64,000 bases of DNA from Novosphingobium sp. FSW06-99. Lineage in GTDB: Bacteria; Pseudomonadota; Alphaproteobacteria; Sphingomonadales; Sphingomonadaceae. The notes beneath the pieces were generated by a model. That model did no database searches. It was not told where the DNA came from and saw only the letters and a program-made list of their open reading frames with translations. The stretch is taken from NCBI RefSeq assembly GCF_001519065.1, contig NZ_KQ954253.1:1-64000 (forward strand). The letters are read 5' to 3'. Position numbers and translations under genes: made by a program. Below are positions 7,896-15,974 of the stretch, piece by piece. How positions within the stretch are numbered: position 1 is the first letter of the stretch; every line of letters begins with the position of its first letter.

Positions 7896-8678
7896 TCATG
7901 CCCCCGCCGTTTCGTTGGTCAGCTCACGGCCCGCCTTGACGGCCTGGTGTGCGGCAAAGCCCATCAGATTGACGTCGGTGGCTATCGTCAGGATTTGAAA
8001 GCCCATCCTGCCCATGCGTGCGGCATAGGCAGGCGCGTTGTTCTGAATCCCCGCGATCAGGCCGCGCTTGCGCGTGGCGGCAATGATCCGCTCATAGATT
8101 TCGAGGATCTGGGGTTCCTCCCGGTCGAGGATTGGCGGTAGCCCCATGCACAGGCCCAGATCACTGGGGCCGACATAGGCGCCGCTGATGCCCGGCGTAT
8201 CCAGGATCGCCTCAAGGTTTTCGACTGCCTCGGGCGTCTCGATCTGCGGAAGGACCAGAATGTTTGCGTTGGCGATCGTCTGATAGGGACTGGCCGTCCC
8301 GTAGAAGCCGGCGCGAATGGGACCGTTCGAGCGCGCGCCCTGCGGCGCGTAGAGGCATGCATCGGCCAGCGCCTTCGCATCCGCTGCCGTATTCACCATC
8401 GGGCAGACGATACCCCATGCCCCGGCGTCGAGCACTTTGCCGATGATGCCGGGCTCGTTCCACGGCACGCGTGCGAGCGGCGTGACGGGACGCCCGTGGA
8501 GAGCCTGCAACGCAGCCACAGCCGAGCGATAGTCGTGAAGCCCGTGCTGGAGGTCGATCGTCAGGCTATCCCAGCCTGTCTGCGCCATGACTTCGGCGAC
8601 GAAGGCATCCGGAATCGTGAGCCATCCGTTCAGACAGACGTCTCCGTTCTTGAGCTTTTGAAGAAGTGGGTTGGACAT
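7896..8678 (-). CDS. HpcH/HpaI family class II aldolase
   Basis: A 260-residue member of the HpcH/HpaI aldolase family: metal-dependent pyruvate-type aldolases that cleave or form 4-hydroxy-2-oxo acids. Typical motifs are IDLQHGLHDY near residue 41, the metal-site LPQIETPEAV and the GPSDLGLCMG loop. The length is normal. It lies 21 bp after the DSD1-type gene and before the deacylase gene on the same strand. In this context it probably cleaves the oxo-acid made from the amino-acid intermediate; the exact substrate is inferred only. Confidence 0.88.
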   Translation of the reverse strand: MSNPLLQKLKNGDVCLNGWLTIPDAFVAEVMAQTGWDSLTIDLQHGLHDYRSAVAALQALHGRPVTPLARVPWNEPGIIGKVLDAGAWGIVCPMVNTAADAKALADACLYAPQGARSNGPIRAGFYGTASPYQTIANANILVLPQIETPEAVENLEAILDTPGISGAYVGPSDLGLCMGLPPILDREEPQILEIYERIIAATRKRGLIAGIQNNAPAYAARMGRMGFQILTIATDVNLMGFAAHQAVKAGRELTNETAGA

Positions 8679-8698
8679 TATCGCCTCCGATCAAATAA

Positions 8699-10036
8699 TT
8701 AGAAGTAAGTGCGCAGCGATCCGGTCACGTCGTAGTGCTCGTTCACCATGTGGATGACGCGCCATTTGTCGAATGTCAGACATGGGTGCGAAATGCCGAA
8801 GCCAACCATGTCGCCGACGGCGAGGGGCGACCCATCGGGCACGATCACGTAACAGTGCTGATCGTCGAGATGATCGACCCTGTGTCCATCGCCGAGCGAC
8901 GCTGGAGCGCTATCGCCTTGCGCGGGACGATACCAATATCGCGGCACCGGGGGCTGGTCGTAGGAGATGTCCCTCTTTCCCACCGCCACGATCGCAAGGT
9001 TCGGCTCCGGCCTCGATTGGACGTAACCCCAGATTTCCAGCGCGGGTCTTGGCGCGCCACGATCGAACAGATGGGGAGCGCGCTCTTGCAGGAACTTGAA
9101 CGCGTAAGCGTACATGCCCGCGTCGTGGGTGATGTAGCAGCCACTGCGCAGCAGCACGGTGGTCGGTTTCGACAGATCGGCTGCCTTGAGCCGTTCAGCC
9201 ACGAGGTCGAAGAAGGCCGACCCGCCTGCGCTGAGCAGTACCGAGCCTTCACCAAACAGATCTTCGTCGTCGCAACACCGCGCCACAGCGACGACCTCAT
9301 CCAGAAACTGCCTGATCTTGTCGAGCGTCGCCGCCAGGCTTTCGCCGCGGATCAGGCCCTCGAAACCCTCCACGCCGACGAGATCGAGATGGGGGGAACG
9401 CGCGATCCTGCGCGCCACGGCCACCGTTTCGGCGACTGTGCGGCATCCCGTCCGGCCGCCCACGAAGCCTTTTTCGACGAGCACCTGCAGCCGCCGGGTC
9501 GTCCCGGCTTGCGCAGCAATCGCCTCGATCTGCTCGATGAGCGCGATGGAGTCGATCAGGCAGAACAGCTCTAGCTTCGGGTTGTTTTCGATCGCATCGA
9601 ACAGATAGCGGATCGCCGAGCGGCCGATGACCTGGTTGGCTATGAAAATTCGGTCGTAGCCAAGCGTGATCGCCGTCGCGACCTGATGCGGTGTCGACAG
9701 CGTAATGCCCCAGGCACCATCCATAAGCTGCCGATCAAAGAGCGCAGGCGCCATCGTCGTCTTGCCGTGGGGTGCGAGAGCCACGCCCTGATCCTCCACG
9801 AAAGCGCGCATCCATTGGATATTGATGTCGAGCGCATCCTCCCGGATGACTGCCGCAGGCAAAGGCAAGTCGCCGCGCAGGACGTTCCAACCCTGCGCGG
9901 CGACATCCGCCAGGGGAACAGGCGAGATCCCTTGCGGCACCCCCTTGTCGAAAGGACCGAGCGAAGCCGCATGATCCCTACCGGCCGCCAGGCCGCTGCC
10001 AAAACCATCTACCGCCGCTCGCTGCGAAGACGACAT
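8699..10036 (-). CDS. DSD1-type PLP enzyme (D-serine dehydratase / D-threonine aldolase-like)
   Basis: A 445-residue PLP enzyme of the alanine racemase-fold family that includes eukaryotic-type D-serine dehydratase and D-threonine aldolase. The PLP lysine is in PHGKTTMAP. The C-terminal HPCLTFDKW carries the His and Cys expected to bind the zinc ion. The ATG at 10036 was chosen because it overlaps the stop of the RidA gene by one base (TGATG), which shows translational coupling. Likely reactions are dehydration or retro-aldol cleavage of a D-3-hydroxyamino acid, fitting a flanking D-aminoacylase and RidA. The exact substrate is unknown. Confidence 0.85.
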   Translation of the reverse strand: MSSSQRAAVDGFGSGLAAGRDHAASLGPFDKGVPQGISPVPLADVAAQGWNVLRGDLPLPAAVIREDALDINIQWMRAFVEDQGVALAPHGKTTMAPALFDRQLMDGAWGITLSTPHQVATAITLGYDRIFIANQVIGRSAIRYLFDAIENNPKLELFCLIDSIALIEQIEAIAAQAGTTRRLQVLVEKGFVGGRTGCRTVAETVAVARRIARSPHLDLVGVEGFEGLIRGESLAATLDKIRQFLDEVVAVARCCDDEDLFGEGSVLLSAGGSAFFDLVAERLKAADLSKPTTVLLRSGCYITHDAGMYAYAFKFLQERAPHLFDRGAPRPALEIWGYVQSRPEPNLAIVAVGKRDISYDQPPVPRYWYRPAQGDSAPASLGDGHRVDHLDDQHCYVIVPDGSPLAVGDMVGFGISHPCLTFDKWRVIHMVNEHYDVTGSLRTYF

Positions 10037-10518
10037 CAGGCGCTCTCCTCGACGACCAGGATCGCCTCGATCTCGACGCTGATATTGCCCGGCAGCGATC
10101 CGACCCCGACGGCGGACCGCGCATGCTTGCCGATGTCGGGCCCGAAGACCTCCACGAACAGATCGGAGCAACCGTTGATGACCGCCGGATGGGCCGCGAA
10201 GTCTGGCGTCGCGTTGACCATTCCGAGCAGCTTGACCACGCGAACAACCCGGGAGAGCGACCCCAATTCGTGATGGAGCACGCTCAGGAGATTCAGGCCC
10301 ACGATCCGGGCATGGTCATAGCCTTCCTCGGCCGTGTAATCGCGCCCTACTTTGCCCAGCCTATAGCCGTGGATCGGGCTGACCGGCCCCTGTCCGGACA
10401 GGAATACAAGCTTGTCGACCTGGACGAGCCCGACGAAATTGGCGACGGGCGCCAGCGGGGGCGACAGCGTCAGTCCCAGCGCCAACAGGCGGTCATACGG
10501 GTCAGGCTTGTCCGTCAT
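10036..10518 (-). CDS. RidA family protein
   Basis: A 160-residue RidA (YjgF/YER057c/UK114) protein. Family members hydrolyse reactive enamine and imine intermediates released by PLP enzymes. LVFLSGQGP near the middle and a C-terminal VEIEAILVV are family-like. The NVSVEVEA-type ending with a conserved Arg or Glu should be checked, since the Arg typical of deaminases is not evident. The ATG at 10518 overlaps the VOC stop by four bases. Its position directly before the DSD1-type gene fits a role in handling that enzyme's imine product. Confidence 0.85.
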   Translation of the reverse strand: MTDKPDPYDRLLALGLTLSPPLAPVANFVGLVQVDKLVFLSGQGPVSPIHGYRLGKVGRDYTAEEGYDHARIVGLNLLSVLHHELGSLSRVVRVVKLLGMVNATPDFAAHPAVINGCSDLFVEVFGPDIGKHARSAVGVGSLPGNISVEIEAILVVEESA

Positions 10519-10988
10519 GGTGCGTCTCCGGGATTTCGCGTCTCGCCGGCGACGAGAAGTTGACCGAGTGCGATCGCGCCGTGCGGAAATTCTATCAGTT
10601 CGATCGCGTTGCCGTCGGGGTCGCGAACCGTGAAGAAGGTCGCCCCCGACATCTCCGACAGGGCGCCAGGTTCGCCCAGCCCTGCGTCTTGAAAGCGGCG
10701 CAAGCACGCTTTCGCGTCCTCGACACCAAACGACAGGCACAAGCCCGGGCGCGCCGTTTCCACCCCTCCACAGCACCCGGCGACAGCCGCAATCTCGAAG
10801 GCGAAATCGCCAATCAGCCCCTTGATCGACGCCTGGGTCGGACTGGATCGATCATCGACGACAATGCGCAAGCCAAGGGCGCGCTGATAGAAGGCAATGG
10901 ATTTGTCGAGGTCGGCAACCTCTATGGCGACATGGCTCACCGTCCTGACGACCGCCAGCGGGGAGCCTGTAAATTGATCGGCGGCCAT
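10515..10988 (-). CDS. VOC superfamily (glyoxalase/bleomycin-resistance-like) protein
   Basis: A 157-residue VOC-fold protein. VSHVAIEVADLDKSIAFYQ opens the first beta-alpha-beta-beta-beta unit, and FFTVRDPDGNAIELIEF closes the second. A His and a Glu at the standard metal positions are present, so it could be a metal-dependent isomerase, epimerase or dioxygenase. The ATG at 10988 is used; a GTG at 10997 is an alternative. It is the first gene of an operon ending in the deacylase, and the ATATAG box at 11130 lies 142 bp upstream. Confidence 0.8.
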   Translation of the reverse strand: MAADQFTGSPLAVVRTVSHVAIEVADLDKSIAFYQRALGLRIVVDDRSSPTQASIKGLIGDFAFEIAAVAGCCGGVETARPGLCLSFGVEDAKACLRRFQDAGLGEPGALSEMSGATFFTVRDPDGNAIELIEFPHGAIALGQLLVAGETRNPGDAP

Positions 10989-11129
10989 GCCTAGCACCCG
11001 CCCAAGCGCGCCGGAGACGCCTTCGAAAAGCAGGAGCCCAAGGCACCGCCATTACGCCGCCTCTGCGAGGCGGGAGGTATGTTCGTCAATCCGGGATGCA
11101 CCACACCTCTCCATCTGTCTGGACATTTA

Positions 11130-11147
11130 ATATAGTTATTACTATAT
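11130..11147. promoter_or_regulatory. ATATAG-N6-CTATAT box (site 3), upstream of VOC operon
   Basis: A perfect inverted repeat ATATAG-TTATTA-CTATAT is followed by AATGTC. It closely matches the site at 3996, including the flank. It lies 142 bp before the VOC start (minus strand). Confidence 0.65.
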
Positions 11148-11229
11148 AATGTCAACAGCGATTGTGCAGTGGCGACGGCTGTGCAGAAGCGTCATGCCGC
11201 GTCGCGACGAAACGGCGGGATCACAACAC

Positions 11230-11247
11230 TCATAGTATAAGCTATTT
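11230..11247. promoter_or_regulatory. ATATAG-like box (site 4), upstream of class II aldolase
   Basis: TCATAG-TATAAG-CTATTT keeps the ATAG-N6-CTAT core and spacing of the family. It lies 88 bp before the class II aldolase start at 11335. Confidence 0.5.
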
Positions 11248-11334
11248 AATGCGGGGGCCGTGTGCTAGAGCATTGCCAACCTCGCCCCGCGCCAGGGCGA
11301 CCATCCCGCACCCCCAACGAAAGGACACCTCACA

Positions 11335-12102
11335 ATGGTTTCGGCATCGCCAGTCTCCGCATTCCCCGACAACGCGGCAGAGTGGGACATCCGCGTCGAG
11401 CTCGCAGCGCTCTACCGGCTGGTCGCACTCTACGGGTGGGACGATGCGATCTTTACGCACATCTCGGCACGCATCCCCGGCCCGGAGCATCACTTCCTGA
11501 TCAATCCATACGGCCAGTTCTTCGAGGAGATCACAGCCTCATCGCTCGTCAAAGTCGGGATGGACGGCAAGGTCATCGGCGAGTCGCCGTATCAGGTCAA
11601 TCCCGCCGGGTTCACAATCCATTCGGCAATCCATATGGCGCGGTCGGACGCGCGCTTCGTGATCCACCTGCACGCCAACGCCGGCGTCGCCGTGGCCGCG
11701 CAAGTCGAGGGACTGCTGCCACTGACCCAACATGCGCTCATCGTCATGCCGCATCTTGCCTATCACGACTATGAAGGCATCGCGCTGAACCACGACGAAC
11801 GCGAGCGGATCGTGTCCGACCTTGGCAGTCGCAACCTGATGATCCTGCGAAACCACGGGACGCTGGCAGTGGGGGAAACCGCCGCGCAAGCATGGCTCAA
11901 TATCTATTACCTGGAAAAGGCGTGCCAACAACAAGTCGCTGCCCTGAGCGCCGGAACCTCGGGCATATTGCTCGCCCCGGACAGCGCACAGGAAGAAGTT
12001 CGGCGGCAGGTTTCGGGAGCAGGCCGCGGAAGCGTTTCCGCCCTCGTCTGGCCAGGTCTTCGTCGACAGCTCGACCGCCATCTTCCGGGGTACGACTGCT
12101 AG
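11335..12102 (+). CDS. class II aldolase/adducin family protein
   Basis: A 255-residue member of the class II aldolase/adducin family, zinc-dependent aldolases or decarboxylase-like lyases. The zinc-binding HLHANAG lies near residue 104 and the RNHGTLAVG segment near 165, both as in active members. The C-terminal VWPGLRRQLDR is typical of the adducin-like subfamily found in catabolic clusters. An AACGAAAGGAC ribosome site precedes the ATG. It faces away from the VOC-RidA-DSD1 operon, and both carry the same operator box, so it probably acts in the same pathway. Confidence 0.85.
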   Translation: MVSASPVSAFPDNAAEWDIRVELAALYRLVALYGWDDAIFTHISARIPGPEHHFLINPYGQFFEEITASSLVKVGMDGKVIGESPYQVNPAGFTIHSAIHMARSDARFVIHLHANAGVAVAAQVEGLLPLTQHALIVMPHLAYHDYEGIALNHDERERIVSDLGSRNLMILRNHGTLAVGETAAQAWLNIYYLEKACQQQVAALSAGTSGILLAPDSAQEEVRRQVSGAGRGSVSALVWPGLRRQLDRHLPGYDC

Positions 12103-12254
12103 TCCGTAAACTCATAGACCGCACCATCGAGATACGGAAAGCTAGGTTGCATGTCGTGCGCGCATCGATTGCTGCATGGCTGTCAGGCAGCCCGGCTTGC
12201 AGGAATCGATAGCCATCCGCCATAATTTGATCGCTCGACGGTGGCGCATCGAAC

Positions 12255-12266
12255 GCGCTATAGCGC
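12255..12266. promoter_or_regulatory. palindrome upstream of TetR gene
   Basis: A perfect 12-bp palindrome GCGCTATAGCGC lies 52 bp upstream of the TetR start at 12318. Its core CTATAG resembles the half-sites of the nearby 18-bp boxes but without their spacer. A role in autoregulation is possible. Confidence 0.35.
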
Positions 12267-12317
12267 TTAGGAAATGCTATTGCGCGCGGTCGCTCCGCAC
12301 ATGACGAGATAACGATA

Positions 12318-13016
12318 ATGAACCAGCCTGCCGAACAGAAATCCACGGCCCGCAAACGCACGGTCGCGCGATCGTCGGGGAAATCCGCTTCGCCGGCGAT
12401 TGCTTCCCCCAAGGCACGCCGCGAGCCTCCACAAAGCGCCAAAGCCATCGCAACTTATGAAAAACTTATAACAGCCGCTGGTGAGCTGCTCGGCGAAGTC
12501 GGGTTCGAAAAACTCACGACCAACGGAATTTGTGCGCGCGCCAATCTGACGCCGCCGGCGCTCTATCGATATTTCGATGACAAGTACGAAATTCTCGAAG
12601 AACTCGCTCGCCGTTTGCTCAAGCGCCAATATGACGCATATGCGGTGTGGCTGTTCGACGGTGGGGCATGGGCAAGCCTCGACTCTCAGGTCGACAAGCT
12701 CGAGGAATGGTTCAGGACTGCGGCATCCATCGTCGCCAGCGAACCGGGCGGGGTGTGGACGATGAGGGCACTGCGCGCCTTGCCGAACCTGGCGCATGTT
12801 CGCATCGAGTCGCAGAGAATGTTCACGGACCAGATGTTCGAATTCTACAAACGCGCTCTGCCCGACCTACCAGAGAATACGTTGTGGTATCGCCTTCGCA
12901 TCAGAGCGGAATTCGGATTTGTTGTCGACGAATTGGCGATCGAAGAGAACGAAATTCCACACTCCATCCTGTTCAGAGAAGCAGCCAGACTAATTGCAAG
13001 GTCATTATATGATTGA
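12318..13016 (+). CDS. TetR/AcrR family regulator, candidate regulator of the ATATAG regulon
   Basis: A 232-residue TetR-type protein with an unusually long N-terminal tail of about 45 residues rich in Lys, Arg, Ser and Ala. The helix-turn-helix follows (TTNGICARANLTPPALYRYF), then a C-terminal domain of about 150 residues. It sits in the middle of the genes that carry the ATATAG-N6-CTATAT box. The other two TetR genes in the window have their own, different operators, so by elimination this is the best candidate for the common regulator. That assignment is inference. Confidence 0.85.
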   Translation: MNQPAEQKSTARKRTVARSSGKSASPAIASPKARREPPQSAKAIATYEKLITAAGELLGEVGFEKLTTNGICARANLTPPALYRYFDDKYEILEELARRLLKRQYDAYAVWLFDGGAWASLDSQVDKLEEWFRTAASIVASEPGGVWTMRALRALPNLAHVRIESQRMFTDQMFEFYKRALPDLPENTLWYRLRIRAEFGFVVDELAIEENEIPHSILFREAARLIARSLYD

Positions 13017-13018
13017 TG

Positions 13019-13038
13019 CTGATAGATATCTATATCAG
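13019..13038. other. short inverted repeat after TetR gene
   Basis: CTGATA-GATATCTA-TATCAG starts three bases after the TetR stop codon and has an inner palindrome ATAGATATCTAT. It could be a weak hairpin at the end of the transcript or a stray regulator site. It does not match the N6 spacing of the 18-bp boxes. Confidence 0.3.
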
Positions 13039-13156
13039 CCTTCTATCCCCAGTCATGTTCTGTCTGGTGGATCTGCCTCAAATGCAGGACATGTCGCACG
13101 GCTTTGAGAACGCGAGACAGGCCCCGAGTCTACACGATGCTCTGATGGTCCAAAAA

Positions 13157-13209
13157 GATTCTGACATTTGCACACCACCCAACAGATAGCGGTAGCAAAT
13201 GTCAGAATC
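13157..13209 (-). terminator. hairpin terminator of the TonB receptor gene
   Basis: A perfect 15-bp inverted repeat, GATTCTGACATTTGC and its complement, is separated by 23 bases (arms 13157-13171 and 13195-13209). Read on the minus strand, the second arm is followed by TTTTT, as in an intrinsic terminator. It lies just downstream of the receptor stop codon. The loop is longer than usual, and GGTCC/GGACC flank the arms. Confidence 0.6.
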
Positions 13210-13215
13210 GGACCA

Positions 13216-15606
13216 CTAGAATTTGTAGTCGAGCGATCCGCCGAACGTCCGCGGAGCCCCCGGTACCCCGCTGACCACGCCGAAGGGCGAGATCAGATCG
13301 GATGCGTTGACCACATACTTTGTCCCGGTCACGTTGCGCACATAGGCACCAAGCTTCCAACCCTTGGCGAATTCCAGCCCGATGTTGAGATTGTGGAGCC
13401 AGTAGCCGTTCTGGACCAGATAGGGATCGTCCGTCGGCGAAAAGAACACATGACTGCGGTAGGTCGATGTCCAACTGAGCGTCAGACGCTTGTCGTCGCC
13501 CAGGCGCATCGCATAGTCGACCCGGCCCAGGGCAGAGAAATGCGGTGCATTCGACGCCTGGTCTCCGTCAAGGCTTGTCGAGCCGGTGAACGCCGGCAGA
13601 CCGGCCCGATCAATCTTGGCGTTCAGCCATGCGGGTTGCGCGGTCACGGTCAGCCCCGTCACCGGACGGGCGGTCAATTCGACCTCGACGCCTTCTGTAT
13701 GGGATTTTTCAGCATTCGCGAGAATATTGGTCAGATCCTCGATTTGCTGGCCATTGCCTTGGTTGATCTCCTGCGGAACTTGCGCAAAAATCTGCTGGTC
13801 ACGGTAATTGTTGTAGAAAATAGCCAGGTTGAAGGTCAGCCGCCGATCAAGAAGACTGGTCTTGGCGCCGATCTCGTAGCTGGTCACATGCTCTGGCTTG
13901 ACCGGCTGTAGTTGGAACAGCGCTTGTTGCGCATCGCTGCTGAGGAAACTTCCGTTGAAATCGCCACTCTTGATGCCGGTCGCGACACTGCCATAGGCCA
14001 TGATCGCCGGTGTGAAAGCATAGCTCAGGCCCGCCTTCCACGTAAAGCTGGTGTCGCTTTGCGCCTCATCGGCGGTAATGACATCGGTCGACGGGCTATA
14101 GTTGCCCAGGCCGCCCTCCTGATATTGGGTCGATTGAAAATAGGCGAACGTCTTCTTCTCGTAAGTCAGGCGTCCGCCCAACGTGAGGGTGAAATTGCGC
14201 CAGGTATAATCGCCCTGCCCATAAAGAGCGGGCGCATTGGTGATCTGATGGCTACGATCCTGCAGGATCTGGGCCACATAGTCGAAATTGCCCGATCCTG
14301 CGGGAATTCCAAAGCCGCCATACAAATCGCCGTTGTAGAACAGCGATAGCGGCTGGTCCTGATAGAGGCTTTCGTGAATGTAATAGAGCCCGGCCACCCA
14401 ATGGAATGCCGCAGCATTCTGCGACAGGCGGATTTCCTGGCTGAACGTGTTCGATCGATCACGATAAACCACCTGCAGAGTATTGAGTGGGCCGCCGTCG
14501 GAATCTTCGGGAAAATAGTGATTGTTACCGATAAATGCCGAAATCGACGTAAGCTCGACCGGACCAAGGTCGTAATCTTCTCGCAACTGATAGATCTGGC
14601 TGAAATTGTGTCCCTTGTCATGGCGTGACCACTCGCCATCGTAAAAACCTGTCGGGGCCTTGTAGCCGAACAGATTGACGCATTCCTGGGCAGATACTTG
14701 TGCCGGTGAACATGTTACCGGGCTGGGACTGCCTTGCGTACCGGGCTGGAAAGCCCCGTGCGCGATATATTCCAGCGGAACGACATGCGAATAGCCCAGC
14801 GTCGCGCTCAGCAGGACCTTGAGCTTTTCGGTTGGATGCCACTGAAGCTGCAACCGCACAGCTTCGTTGTTGGTGCCGCCCGCCGATGAATTGGTCAGCA
14901 GGTTCCTTTCAAATCCGTCGGACTGGTTGTGAATGGCCGCTACCCGGAAATCGAGCGTGTCGGTGATCGGGCCGGAGATCGCACCGTTCACGCTGACGGT
15001 GTTGTAGTTGCCGTATTCGACGTGGCCATCGGCCTGGAATGTATCGGTCGGGCGGGCAGAGGTGAAGACCACCGCTCCCCCGCTGGTGTTGCGCCCGTAC
15101 AGAGTGCCCTGGGGACCCTTCAGCACCTGGATCTGGTCTATGTCGAAAAGGCCGAATGCCTGGGCCGACGGCGCGCTGATGAAGACATCGTCGACGTAGA
15201 TCCCGTTGGGGCCGGGATTGTTGGTGTCGAAGTCATTGACCCCGATCCCGCGGATGACAATGGCCGGCTGCTGGCCGGATCCGTTTGGACTGAAGATCGT
15301 CACGTTGGGAACGGAGCTGCCGATGTCGTCGGTCGACCGGATTCCCAGATTCCTGATCTGCTCCGACGAGATCGAGTTCACACTTACGGGGACACGCTGG
15401 ACGTCTTCCCGCCGCCGTTGCGCGGAGACGATAATTGCCGGCGGTTCATCCTCACCCGGAGCGGTTTCGGCACCGGCCGTTGCAGCGGGCGTGGCGGAAG
15501 CAGCCGCGGCCAAAGCCGGATCGGACAGAGCCGCCACAGGCGCAAGTCCGGCCAGCGAGAGAAGCGCGATATCCCGTGCGGTCGCAGGCGCAAATGTGAA
15601 TCTCAT
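13216..15606 (-). CDS. TonB-dependent receptor
   Basis: A 796-residue outer-membrane receptor of the sphingomonad TonB-dependent type, for active uptake of a ligand still to be named. It has a signal peptide ending near LSDPALAAAASA, then the plug domain (AIIVSAQRRREDVQRVPVSV; RGIGVNDF; KGPQGTLYGRNTSGGAV). The beta-barrel ends in the terminal FGGSLDYKF, with the C-terminal aromatic residue. The ATG at 15606 begins the signal peptide; a longer frame is unlikely. An ATATAG-like box lies 67 bp upstream and a hairpin terminator downstream. It probably imports the substrate of the surrounding amidohydrolase/aldolase pathway. Confidence 0.9.
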   Translation of the reverse strand: MRFTFAPATARDIALLSLAGLAPVAALSDPALAAAASATPAATAGAETAPGEDEPPAIIVSAQRRREDVQRVPVSVNSISSEQIRNLGIRSTDDIGSSVPNVTIFSPNGSGQQPAIVIRGIGVNDFDTNNPGPNGIYVDDVFISAPSAQAFGLFDIDQIQVLKGPQGTLYGRNTSGGAVVFTSARPTDTFQADGHVEYGNYNTVSVNGAISGPITDTLDFRVAAIHNQSDGFERNLLTNSSAGGTNNEAVRLQLQWHPTEKLKVLLSATLGYSHVVPLEYIAHGAFQPGTQGSPSPVTCSPAQVSAQECVNLFGYKAPTGFYDGEWSRHDKGHNFSQIYQLREDYDLGPVELTSISAFIGNNHYFPEDSDGGPLNTLQVVYRDRSNTFSQEIRLSQNAAAFHWVAGLYYIHESLYQDQPLSLFYNGDLYGGFGIPAGSGNFDYVAQILQDRSHQITNAPALYGQGDYTWRNFTLTLGGRLTYEKKTFAYFQSTQYQEGGLGNYSPSTDVITADEAQSDTSFTWKAGLSYAFTPAIMAYGSVATGIKSGDFNGSFLSSDAQQALFQLQPVKPEHVTSYEIGAKTSLLDRRLTFNLAIFYNNYRDQQIFAQVPQEINQGNGQQIEDLTNILANAEKSHTEGVEVELTARPVTGLTVTAQPAWLNAKIDRAGLPAFTGSTSLDGDQASNAPHFSALGRVDYAMRLGDDKRLTLSWTSTYRSHVFFSPTDDPYLVQNGYWLHNLNIGLEFAKGWKLGAYVRNVTGTKYVVNASDLISPFGVVSGVPGAPRTFGGSLDYKF

Positions 15607-15974
15607 AGCGTGTCTTGCCCCTCTATGGCCCTGAGTAGCCGGCATGCCGACGATGCCCAGCGTCACTTTATGATGTAGTAAATACTATGTTTGATGATTC
15701 ACAAGATTGCAATACAAGAATGCACCCTTTTTTGGCTCTAATATGCCTCAGTTTGGAGATCATTCCTGGCCATCTGCCCCCTGCCCGCAAAGGACGGCAG
15801 ATCGGTCAAAGCCGAACCTCGCTATAGAAATATAGCAAAAAGTAGATTTACCGACGGGCCGGAGCGCGTACAGATCGTGCATGAAAGCGCAAGGCACCGC
15901 GTCACGCGCCCGACCCTATCGGGGCCCGTCGCTGCACGGCCTTGCTGATGGAACATTCGAGGATACACCAGACC
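15607..15974. promoter_or_regulatory. intergenic region between TonB receptor and DMFase-like gene
   Basis: This 368-bp non-coding stretch lies between divergent genes. It holds the ATATAG-like box at 15673 and a GCTATA-GAAA-TATAGC inverted repeat at 15821-15836 that uses the same letters in reversed arm order. No gene is supported here. Confidence 0.5.
15673..15690. promoter_or_regulatory. ATATAG-like box (site 5), upstream of TonB receptor
   Basis: ATGTAG-TAAATA-CTATGT keeps the TAG-N6-CTA core. On the minus strand it reads CATAGTATTTACTACAT, nearly the same as the site before the MFS gene (AATAGTATAAACTACAT). Confidence 0.55.

Larger units (their letters stand above)
10989..11334. promoter_or_regulatory. 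divergent promoter region between VOC operon and class II aldolase
   Basis: This 346-bp non-coding stretch separates two divergent transcription units. It contains two copies of the 18-bp box, at 11130 and 11230, in locally AT-rich sequence (TATATAAT, TATTTAAT) that could include -10 elements. No gene is supported here. Confidence 0.6.

Noticed and set aside
15821..15836. GCTATA-GAAA-TATAGC as an eighth copy of the ATATAG box
   Set aside because: The arms are in reverse order and the spacer is four bases, so it does not fit the N6 rule of the other seven sites.
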